From positions 30,552-94,551 of the forward strand of contig VXAA01000165.1 in assembly GCA_013399115.1 (NCBI GenBank): a stretch of 64,000 nucleotides of DNA, given 5' to 3'. How positions within the stretch are numbered: position 1 is the stretch's first letter; every line of letters starts with the position of its first letter. The notes below the pieces were generated by a model. The model was not told the DNA's origin. It was given only the letters and a program-made list of their open reading frames with translations, and did not search any database. Of the stretch, positions 48,760 to 60,500 are shown piece after piece. Source of the DNA: Anseranas semipalmata. Taxonomy: Eukaryota; Chordata; Aves; Anseriformes; Anseranatidae. The translations under genes were made by a program, and so were the position numbers.

Positions 48760-51700
48760 CACAGGTAGGCTTGCATAAGACAGAGCAGCTCTGGTGCCTT
48801 CATTGAACTCTTTAAAGAATTAAAAGGGTTCTGTGTATGTGGGGATGGCTGTAGTACAGCTGATTTTGGTAGATATGAGGGGAGTAAGGGAATCCAGGGA
48901 AGAAAAGTAAGCAGGAAAAAAAANNNNNNNNNNNNNNNNNNNNAAAAAAAAGATAAGACTTCTAAAGTCCTGAAAAGTGTGGTCATAAAACTACAGCTAA
49001 AGAAGCAGTATGTTTTGGAAATGGCTTGAAGAGTTGTGGGGTTGAGTCAGATATGACAATAAAGTTATATGCTGCCCAGCAAAAGGTATGAGAAATCCTG
49101 AAGGTGTCATTTTGAAAGGAAAGTGTTACAATGCATGGAGATGTTACAGGAACATTGTGAATATATAGAATAGCCTCTTTTTAAAGCCTTGCTAATATGA
49201 AGTACTGGTGCTCTGGTTCAGGTAACTGGAAAATATATATATATTTTTTTTTCTCTGCATGCAGAAAACAAGAAAGTAGCAGCCCAAGGGAAAGTCAATG
49301 CATTCCTAGTTCTGCTTGCTGCAAGCAAAGCTTAGTTTGTTAATTGGGCTTCCGAGAATATGAAACACACCAGCGGGAAATTACACGATGACAATCACAT
49401 TGAGGGAACACAGCCAGCCCTTCAACATCTGTCTTTTCCCAAATTTTGCCGAAACCAATTAAGTTTCCTTATAACCAGCTGGTCTCAATGTGACCACAAA
49501 CTGACTCAGTCGATGCAAGCTGAGCTTTCTGTATGGCGGCAAGGCAGCTTTCATTTCTACCTCTGTTGCCCAACTTGTGCACAGCTCAGTCTTGCTCCCA
49601 TGGGCTTCCTTCACTAAATTGCCATTGCCTTCAGGATAAGATCAAAGCCTTTCTCAAAATTTCTTCAGTCTACCTTTGTGTTTTACCCTGTGATCCAGAT
49701 AACCTAATGTACATGAGCAAAAATACCTAGCTATTCCTCTGTTGCAGTTGTGGCTGTCATATTGATGTCAGGGTGCCCCAGTAAATGCTAGGCTATAAGT
49801 ACTTTCCAGTGCCCAGAGACTGCAAAGCCTTATTTTCTAAAGCAGTCCCTGGTATTTGAATGCTCCTACTCATGACAGGAATGGCTGGGCAGACTGACTG
49901 ACCCCAGCCCAGACTGTCTGTTTCACTTCAGGTGCCTTTCTAAGATATCTTTGAAGACTTCTGCTGGTTAGGGTCACTTGCCCTTTGTCTTGTTGTCTTA
50001 TAAAAGGCATTGAAAAATCATTTGCAGAGGTGCTACCTCTCATTTTATTTCCTAGCAGACATAGTTATTAAGAATAGAGGGCAAAATAACACAGTATCAT
50101 GGTTCTATTGTCTTTCTGCTCCTGTGTATAAATCAATTAAGATCACATAGAAAAGAAAGTTTTATAGTACAGTAATTTTCATGAAAGTCATAGTCATACA
50201 TTGATGAGGATGTTGACAGAAATGTAAGTGAATTACAGCCTGGCAAGGGATGAGGCTATTAAAGGCAAAATGTCCTCCAAGTCATCGCTAAGGATCAGCA
50301 GGTTTTATACCCCATAGTTTTTCTTTACTTAATGGTGTTTCAATGGGAATTACAGGAGCACAGTTTGCCTTACAGTACTTTTTATCTCACATTTGAAGTC
50401 TGTGCCTTGTCAGTGCTGGGTTAGGAAGTGGAGGACGGAAAGAAAAGGAACATTAGAAGAAACATGGTTTTGAAATTAGGAACGAAACAGCTTTTTTTCT
50501 CCATATTACCCAGCCTAATGCCTTTACATACCCTGAGCTAAGTAATTACTGTAAAAATATTTCGCTGATATAAGTTTATCATCACTGCCAAATGCAAAGA
50601 GTAGTACAGGATTTGTTGTTGCAAGGAAAAAATATAAATTTTTGTAAAATATTTTTTGTTTCCATACAGGCACATTTTATTTTACCTTTTCATCGTCAGT
50701 TCATAATATCATCAGTGATCAATATATTTTCTTTCTTTCTCTTTATGACTAGAATTATCTTTTATGTAGAGACAGCACTACCTTGATAACTTCATGCATG
50801 AACATGTCAACATCTTTATAATCCACCACCTCTTGCCAGAATGCAGAAGTGACCTGTAAAGATAAGATTTTAGTTTGTTTCTTTCCCAGGCCAAGTCTGA
50901 AGGGAAAACAGTCTTTGTATTACTAAATCATGATCAGTCTTGTTTCTTGAGCTCTGAGAGGTGCTGGAAGACCTCAGAAAAATGATAAGCTCATATAAAA
51001 ATAATGTTATTTGTAAATATTTTTGTTATTTATTACATTTTCCCAAATAAATATGTCAGAGAAAGCATAAGGGATGATTCAGTGACCTAAAAAGCAAACA
51101 CTCTAAATATAAACATGGTGAACAGTTGATGATGCATTTGAAAGAATGAATGAGAAGGCTTAAACAGGTCCACATGCTTTTTCATGGTTCAAACGTTATT
51201 GTTTATATCTGTATGTACACAGATATATACTATACCAATAGTATGTACATTATATATATACAAATATGTGTCTATAAATAACATGCCCATGACCTGTTTA
51301 AGATATTCTGAGGCATGGTTCCTTTCAAAAGAATTTATCTGTCTATATTTACAGTTGTCCAAACAGTATGGATCCGCTCTTAGTTTTTCAAACCTGTTTA
51401 TATCATGCAAATAGTTACATACATCTTTAAAATGTATTTTGCTAGCTGAAATGCAGTAGTATGGGCATGGATCAGAAGAGAAAACACCACAGTGACAATA
51501 TCTGTGGTCGTTCCTGTGGGATGGAAAAGACTAACTTGCTGAAGATGATTTCTTTGAAGAAGATTCTTTTAGGTTATGTTTTAGTGATATTAGAGCAACA
51601 TAAGTGGCTCCCTTTTGTGTTCACTCACTACTTGTCCCTTTAATCTCAGCCTGGGAAGCATTGGTGGTGCAGCTCGGATGGACTCTCCTCATGAATGAAG

Positions 51701-52255
51701 GGCCTCAGCTTCTGCTGGTGCTCACCAGACATTTCCTTGTCCACCAGGAATGTGGTATGGATTGTCTCTGTGTAACGTAAAAACATCGGCCCTTTTCCAC
51801 AGGCAACTAATTATTCTTGTGACAATGTAAACCCACTGGATGTTTTGCCCTTCCCCTTCAACCTCACCCTGTTCTGAAGGTTTCAGAAGATGCAGTGACT
51901 CTGTTTCTTATTCAAACAGAAATTGTTTCTCTCTGTGCCTTGTTCTTACAATTGAATTGTGATCAAAGTGACACAAGGTTTCTGAGCAACAGGATAGGGA
52001 AACAGGGAATTCTAATGCCAATGGACAAAGAAGCAGGCAAAGATACAGCTCTGTCCCTCCTACACCACAGTATGCATTAGAGGGCATTAGCTTCAAGTCC
52101 TCAAGAAGCAAGGGCAGCTCTGGGAAAAGCTGTGGCACTTTTGCCAGTGGGATGAAAGAGAGCTGCAGGCTAAGCCTGCAGAGGTGCGTTGTCTGGGTTA
52201 GAAACAAACATGGCTGCAAGTTCAAACAACCTGCAAGTTCAGGCAGCTTCTGTGG
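48760..52255. other. Gene-free stretch with an assembly gap
   Basis: Includes 20 N at 48924-48943 inside an A run. An AT-rich (TA)n-like area lies at about 51218-51270. Frames under about 90 codons lack recognised similarity. No further interspersed repeat was recognised. Confidence 0.55.
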
Positions 52256-52291
52256 TTCTTTTTCTTTCTTCTTTCTTTTTCTCTCTTTCTT

Positions 52292-52343
<52 letters not shown>

Positions 52344-52345
52344 TT

Positions 52346-52417
<72 letters not shown>

Positions 52418-52419
52418 TT

Positions 52420-52474
<55 letters not shown>

Positions 52475-52690
52475 CTTTCTTTCTTTCCTTCCTTCTTTCC
52501 TTCCTTCTTTCCTTCTCTCCTTCGTTCCTTCGTTCCTTCTCTCCTTCCTTCTTTCCTTCTTTCTTTCCTTTTTTCTTTCCTTCTTTCTTTCCTTCTTTCC
52601 TTCTTTCCTTCTCTCCCTCTTTCCTTCTTTCGCCCTTTCCTCCTTTCCTCCTTTCCTCCTTTCCTCCTTTCCTCTTTTCCTCCTCCTTTT

Positions 52691-52766
<76 letters not shown>

Positions 52767-52796
52767 TTTCTTTCCTTCTCTCTTTCTTTTCTTTTT
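52256..52796. repeat. Large (CTTT)n-derived polypyrimidine tract
   Basis: 541 bp of almost pure C/T on the plus strand. Outer blocks (about 52287-52490 and 52688-52766) are near-perfect CTTT units. The middle is diverged: CCTT and TTCC variants with two CGTTCCTT units near 52520, then about five units of an 8-mer CTCCTTTC at about 52637-52680. No stop codons arise, giving spurious frames of 201-342 codons on both strands. Triplex-prone in principle. Confidence 0.97.
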
Positions 52797-53694
52797 ATTA
52801 GAAAAGGTGATAATATGACAAGAAACAATTGTAACACTATACAATACATGTTGACTGTATCACTAGTTGTCTCAGCATGACTACAAATTTTGCCCAACGT
52901 GTGAACAATATGGTCATTAAGGAGCTTCCTGATCATTTTTAATTACTCCCGGTATCTTGCAAAACTGCTGATAATAAAATGCTTTCAGGGCACAAGTTCC
53001 TTGATACTATGTAATGTATCCCACAGTAGGACTTCTGCCTACTCTTCCAGCTTCAGATTTACAATGATACTAGGAAAAACATTTTTCTCAGCTGTGCTCC
53101 AGATTCTGGTTCCATTGTTTCCATCAATGTCGTGTTATCACTGTTTCCTACTGTATCATTCTCTCTGGTAAGATTTCTTCTAATCCCTACAGTTCATTGC
53201 CAATATTACAAACAGTATACTTCACATCTCCAGAAACAACTGTCACCATGATGTGGAAGTTCAGAGCACAAACAGTACATAGCAGCTTTTGGCTGTAATT
53301 CCATGTACCACATTACTGTGTATTTTCTTGGTAAGAAAACAAAAAGCATTCAGCGTTCATAAGGAATGGTGCAGATATAAAGGAAGCATTGGTCTCCATC
53401 CTGTCACAGGTAAGTTCCATCTTTTTCTCATCTCAATCATAATTCATTACAGTGGTAGGAAAGCAAAGGAAAGCACTTCAGTTATCTTACTCCCTCACTT
53501 AGTACCTCTTCTAGGAGTTCCTGACCCCTCTTGGCATTTCAAGAGGTGCTAAAGGCCCTCAGCAGCTCTGCCATGGATTTGTCAAGCAAGACTAAAGACT
53601 TGAGAAGGAAATAGCAGCCTGAGTTTTGGGGTTTGGAGTTTCTTAGGTAGTTTTTGATTTTTATTTTTTTTTTACTTCCTTCAAACCTATTAAC
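52797..53694. other. Gene-free stretch
   Basis: No recognised gene or repeat. An 87-codon plus-strand frame at 53289-53552 lacks known similarity. Confidence 0.5.
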
Positions 53695-54592
53695 TTACGA
53701 AGTGTATTGTAAATTCCAAAATGAAATCTGATCTTTTGGAATTTGTGGCAGAATATCTACAATCTCCTTTTTCTTGTGAGCAAACTTGTGATTCATCTCA
53801 TAACACAGGGGTGGGAGATAGAAATCTTCCCCCTTTTCAATCAGATTGACAATGCTGTTGAAGAACATAATTTTGTATGATGCTGGGGTAACATGAGAAG
53901 ATTCAAAGTTCATGACAACTTTGGTACAAATCTGAAGGTTTGTTTATTTTTCTTGTGAGATGCAGATTGGTTTCTAAAAAGATAATCTAAATTGTAAAAA
54001 GAATAATGCCCACTGCAAACAAGAATAGAAAAAACTTGGAGACACCTGCTTTCTTCACTTGGTCCAAGACTGTAGGAAGTCGTTGAAGAAACAATCTACC
54101 TTTTGTACTGCCCTACTTATAAAATTCTACCTGTTTGTTATTATTCCTCAGATCTAGAGGGGAATAAAGAGACTTTGCTTCAAAAACTTGCTTCTTTAAC
54201 AATTTGTCAAAGATATAGCAATAAAAAAAATATTTATTTCCATTGCCTGATTGGTATAACATGTTATGTCTGAGGATGAAAAATTAGCCAAATCTCCAAT
54301 ATATTCTAAAATGCCCTTGTTCACATCCAGCTCTATAATAAATGAGTATCAAAGTTGTGAAGGTACCTTCCAAGCTGAGACCAGTATCAGTGTTTTTGTT
54401 TGTTTGTTTGTTTGTTTTGGACAGCCAATATTTTATTAACTTTGTGCAGAGATCATGAGTTGCTGAGATAATCATTCCGATGTGTGTCATATTGCAGAGA
54501 CTACATAGTTCCCTTGCATCAAATTTCAGATTGATATATTGGGTAATGTAATAGGCCAGGACTTGTTGACAGTGCAGACACCGAGGCTTCAT
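53695..54592 (-). pseudogene. Possible second hAT/ZBED-like remnant
   Basis: Two minus-strand frames carry weak similarity to the N-terminal half of hAT-derived proteins. The frame starting at 54592 reads MKPRCLHCQQVLA, then NLKFD. It gives C-x2-C-x3-L-x9-L with the spacing of the family's zinc finger, but the two histidines are not present. The frame at 53913-53695 has ASYKIM, then GEDFYLPP...EM, then EIVDILPQIPKDQIS. These compare with an ASY...GE..I.P segment and a PLS..TV segment. The two are about 500 bp further apart than in an intact gene, and no DEST-like catalytic block follows. A GTAAGT donor-like hexamer begins at 53698, so a host exon is an alternative. The evidence is suggestive only. 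Confidence 0.3.
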
Positions 54593-57500
54593 GTGAAATT
54601 AGGCGTGAAAAAATCTAGGCAAAAAGTATTTTCATCCAAGAAAAAGATATGGATTCAGGGCCAAATGGTGTTAATAAATATTTTGTGCAATTTTGGAATC
54701 TGAGCTATTGCCCTGGCTCACCAGGAATCCTCACAACAAGGGTTTCCTCCATCACATTATCAAAATTCAGCCAACTCATCTAACTGATCTCTCATGATAT
54801 GTGATATGCACTTAAAACATGAGCTTAGAGCAGCTTAAATTAGAGGGAGCAAAACTCTTGGAGTAAGAGGGGTACATTAAAAACCAACATCTAATTTTCA
54901 GCAGGAACATAAAATAACCTGGAAAACAACATCTCTTTCAAAACAGGTATGGTTTCACTGTCTGTTCAGTCCTGTTCATGATGCTTCTCGTTTACAATAA
55001 TCTCTGTATTATTTACATAATTTATACAGATGTATCATTAAGTAAGGTTAAAGAGAGGCAATGACATCTGTTGGCTGCTCTTAGTTTCTCAAAGGTATCT
55101 CTATTTTCCCTAAATTAAATAACACTTCTGCCTTTCTGCTTCTAATATCGGTTTCTGTAGGATGGATCTAGAAGTTCTTCAACATCCATTTTGCTGTGCC
55201 ACAATTTCTGTTGCATTCAATCATGATGACATGTTCCCTTTCCATGATTACTACAGGCAGTCTGCCATTTTCCAGCAATAATTTTTCAGGATTTCATGAC
55301 CTTTCCCAGTGAAGTAAAAATAGAACCTTAAATGGCTATCTCCAGATCAGGTAACTTTGAATACATCTAGGTAACATTTCTGCCCAGTTTCAGTCTTTCT
55401 ATAGTTATTACGGTGGCAAATCCCTTTTCCTTTTTTTCTTTTAAGAAATCAGTGCTGTCAAAAATCTATCCTAAAAATGCATTTATGAGTTCAATTGCTG
55501 TAGACAATGTCCTTCAGTAATACAAAGAAGTTTGCAAACTAAGGTACAGTGCTGAAAATCCTAAACTTGCTAGAAGTTCCCCCAAAGACCAGAAGGAATA
55601 AGTAAAAGAAACTACAGTATTATGTATCACTATTTTTTTCTGCTACAGGTCTCACAGTCTCACTGTCTACTCTGATTTGCCAGTCTACTTCAATCAGGTG
55701 GGTAAGGGCTACTCTTCTGCTCAGTCCTTTTGCTCCTCAGAAATAAAATTTATGCCTAAAATATGTTGCATTAAGAAGGAAGAACAAGGCTTTTAGTGTA
55801 GCTATTAAGAATTTCTTTGTGTGTGATGACGATTTGTTCCAATATCATAAGACAGAAAAAAAATAAACAGGAATGTAATAATTTCAGAGCAAGGACCTTC
55901 ACAGTTAAAGCTAGAGTGCAAGTCAACTCATTCTTTATTACAGGCAACATGAGACCACAGTGTCATCCTAGATCTTTCTGAATTCTTTAGTGAGGTTACA
56001 CATCAGCACTACTTAAACACTATTTTTGGGACTGCTATTAGTTTCTATGTACATTTAATATGATCATTGTCTTTTGACTGAGACAGCAATTTCCATTTGT
56101 TATACAGTTCTGATAGATTTAATCAGGTTAATACTCCCTGCTTTAAAAAAAAAAAAATCAATTAATTCTAAAGGAAAGAAGAAATCCCCTCCTCACTTAA
56201 GCTAGGAGACTGTGATTCCAGTAATGTTATGTATCAAAATATCTTTTTCATTATTCTAATCATTAGGAATGTAACTGTTACACAATATAATTGCTATACA
56301 GGACACATGATTTTTGCTTATTTAATTATCTTAACTGGATTACTGCCACAGTAAAAATTAGAGATGAATTTAGTATACATAAAAGGAACTGGCCAAGAAG
56401 CAAAAGGATAAGATCTAACTCAGAGAGTGTACTTCAAAGGGAAAATGTTCAGTGCAGGAAGACGAGCATTTGACTGCCAGAGTGTGAAAATTCCCAGCTA
56501 ACAACAAATTAGGCATGATCTCAAAAATTGTTATAATTTCCTCTTCAAGGAGTAATAAGTCTGTGTGAAGTTATTCTCCCCTAGCTCAGACCAGAAAGGT
56601 AGCCATTTCTTTTTATTTTCTTTTGATAACAGAAAACCCAGATCTCTGTAAACAATTCAAGATTCTTTGTTATGAAAGAAAGAAAATGATTGAAGAATTT
56701 CCATAATAGAAAATCTGAGAAGTTACCAGACACAATAAAATTTAACAAAGATCCTTCCAGAACTACAGAGAGAAACACATGAGGTCTATATAGGATGTTC
56801 TCAAATTGTGCCTCTGAGAACACACTGGAGGAGAAAACACTGTGCTAGGATATAGGGTTGGAAGCAGGGAAATTTTCCCAGAAGCAAAACAAGTTTTCAA
56901 GTCAGGTGATATCTCTGGGTTATCTCTGGGGATATCTCTGGAATCTAAAATTGTCAGAGCAGGAGTCAGAGAAGGACATAAACTGTTATTTAAATAAAAT
57001 GAAATATATATATGTATATAGAGACACCTTGGCAGAGTTATGAATACTGGGTTACGTTCTATACTATATGACAAATTAATAGAATTAGTTTATCTGTGTT
57101 CACTATGCTATTGATTGTTTAGGTATTAGAACATCTTAAATGAGTTCACCTTAGCTTTTTTTTTGTTTGTTTCACACTGAACTATACTGACAGAGTACAC
57201 TTCTTTCTCTAGCATGTAATGTCACTACTAGACATCTGTCAATTACTAAATATAATGACTGTGCTAGTCATTAAATGTATATTTTAAATACAAGAAAACA
57301 TTCTTCTGCTCCATCTCTCCGAAAGAACTTGTTCCTGATGTCTGTTTCTAATGAACGGTGATGACATGGTGAATCTCCTGCTCAGTTAGATAGCAAACTT
57401 ACAACAGAAAGCTTGAATTTTCAATTTACTTTACAATATAAATGATTTTTTGTATATGATCATATTTTAAAAGTTAAAACAGCCATGATGTAGGTATCTT

Positions 57501-60500
57501 TAACAATTTAATTATTTCTAGGCATCTAGCAGCATGAACTGAGGAAGAAAATAAGATAAGTCGGAAACCGTTGGCTTTTCAGATACCAAGCTTTTGGAAA
57601 AAAAAAAATATATACTCTTAATAAAAAAAAAGGTGGGAAAATCCTTCAAAGGAACATTTTAGGAGTCAGAAGACTTAGTGAATTCCAGTTTCTGCCCAAT
57701 AACCTCTAAGTGAATGTGGCATCAGCGACTATCGTTTTTGTCTGGAGATTCAGATTGATTTTTTCTCCCTCATTGCCTCTGAGGTAAGCCAGAGTGCTAA
57801 AACAGGGATGCTAAATCTGACTCATCATTCAGAATTGTTGTGATGATCTTCATTGTTTATGAAATACTTTCAGATCCACAGACAGGAATTCCTTTACCAG
57901 TTTGTAATTATTTCTGTTATTATCAATAAGAAATTTCATATTGGGAAAAAAGTCATTTCAGTAAAACTCTTGAAAATAAATCTCACTATGAAGTTAAAGG
58001 AAAAAAAAAGGGGGGGGGGGTGGAAGAAAAGTTGTTCACCACTTTAGCTATACACTGTTGCTCTGCAGTGTACATTGGATGAAGACAGTTGGGAGGTTAT
58101 TACCCCCACCCAAGGCAGCTGCCAGGATGAGTGGAGGACAAAGCCTGATACCGGCTGAGGATTTAGTGGAACAGGGTGGAATAGGCTATCTCTATTAAAC
58201 AGGATGGGCAAACTGTCTGAGAGAGAGAAGATGAAATGTGTGAATGTGGGATCAAACTGTAAAATCAAGTTATGGTATAGCAAAGTATTCTGGACCATAA
58301 GTTATAGTACAGCAAAGAAAGGTGGTAGGAAACCTCCAAGACAGGACAACAGGATTTGTGGCTATACCCTGAGGCTATAAATCATATAATAAGTAGCTCT
58401 ACTGAGTTGGCTGAAGGTAAGTGTAAAGTGCAGTGTGACATATTTGGAATTATTGAGCACAAGATGCTCTGTAAGATGCACAAGCTGCGATAGGAAAGAC
58501 TTATTACCATCATAGACCAGATAAAGGAGTGGAGAATAAATGCAGAAAAATATTATAGGATTTTTCAAACCATACTGCTCACAAAGTATGTGCTAGAAGA
58601 TTAGCTATAGTGGCTATAAAGAGAGGAGAGAATTTTATTGCTAACTTTTCTTTGACACAGGATGTGAACATTTAGTTGAGAATGTGAGAAAAGACTGACA
58701 AATTTAGGCTCGTTATGTCCCAGACTGGTATAAGAACATGGGACATGGAAAAGGAAGCGTAACACCAGCTGTCTGGGTGCACTCTGTGCATTGCCAGGGG
58801 ATATTGCAAGAGGACTCTATCAAATAGCAGTGATGCCTATTGTGAAACTCTGCACATTAATGTCTCTCTCAAAACACTGAGGAAGAGGATTACAGTCTAG
58901 ACTTTCTGATATATTTCTCTGTGTCAATATTCCCGAGATCTTAATGGATGGATAGAATAACAATAATAATATTCTACCTATGTTTAAAAGTGCAGTTCTA
59001 TTATTTGATAGTATCCATGTAATACTTTTTTCTGTGATTATGATGACAGGTAAAACTTACCAGATATTACCATCAGTCTGCAATGACAGACAGCATGATT
59101 TTCCTATAATACTAAAAGCAATGATTGCAACATCTCAAATATATGAGTAATGATGATGACTACTTATTATTTTTGTGCTTATATTTAACAACAAAAATAT
59201 AAATAAATGAAAATACAAGTTTTTGCTGAGTCTTTTATCTTTGCAGACTGAGGTATTGATTTTATGTACTGTCTGTCTGACTAGACCCCTGAGGCAGTAG
59301 AAAGCACAGGTTGCCATTGCAGCTTTATTGATGCATAAGGTTTAGCATAAATATATCATCCCACAGGTCTGGTGGATTTTCTTGGAGTATAACATCTCTC
59401 TCATACTGTGTGCTATTCCCAGTTGTCTTTGGATGGGGAAAATTAATGCACAAATGAACTTTAGTGGTAAGACAGAGTCCAGCCGTCTTGCAGCTGGAGT
59501 AAAACAGAGAGTACTCAGATTTAGAAGATGCTTCATCTATTTGTCATCCTCACTCATTCATAATTTAACTGAACTGAGATCAGAAGGGAATTTCTCCTGT
59601 ATTTGACAGAGAAGAGTGCATCCACCAGATTTAATACTATAAACCAGCAACTTTTAAGTGGTAATTTTATGAATGTTGACATTTAAATTATGACTTTTGA
59701 TGATTTTCTACTGATCATTATTTGTTTATTTGGAACAGATCATGATCAATAATAAAAATAACAACTGTAGTCAGCCCTTCTGAGTGGTCATAAAATCCTT
59801 GCTTGCTTTGAGAAATCACAACACATTTTTTTCTCCATATCAAAATATAATTCTTTGTCAGCTACTAGAGGACATTGCCTTGAAAAATATTTCTTTTATA
59901 TACTTTTAAATTTCAGGTCAATAAACTATAACAACTTTTGTTGTACTTAATGTCTAATTTTTTTTTTTCTTTTAAATAAACCTTTGCTTTCAAAAAATGA
60001 TCCTTCCATCAGGGGAAAATTTAGAAGGCCTCAAAAAGAGACACAAGGCAAGCAGTATATGTTATATTGCAGTATGGCTCTTCTTGAGTGGCAAACTTAT
60101 TGGATTTCATAAATCTTTTAACTCATTCTAAAGCAATTTTCAAAGTAGAGTTGATAAGGTAGAAGAAGCTTAAGCTGAAAGTTTTTTTCACAGCCCTTTC
60201 CTTCTAAGACAATTATTTCCTGATTTATCACGCCTAAGCAAATTAATGCAAGAAGGAAGAAAAATAGGATTAAATATGAAGATTTATTTCTAACAATTTC
60301 TACTTTTCAAATTATTGTTGGATTACAATGTCCTTTACTATCATCTCTCAATTATTTAAAGTAAGCTAAGCAATCTAAATTCTTCTCCCTCCTAAATTAT
60401 TTAGGGTATAAACATTCCCTGTTGAATGCTTTTGTGGTCAAATAACGTAACTCAGGCTAAGTGAATAAAATTAAATTTAATGCAACAATACAAAGGCAAT

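Noticed and set aside
51908..52936. Open frames of 342, 242, 209 and 201 codons on both strands
   Set aside because: They run through the CTTT-derived tract, whose units contain no stop codon. The proteins are simple K/E/R or F/S/L repeats.
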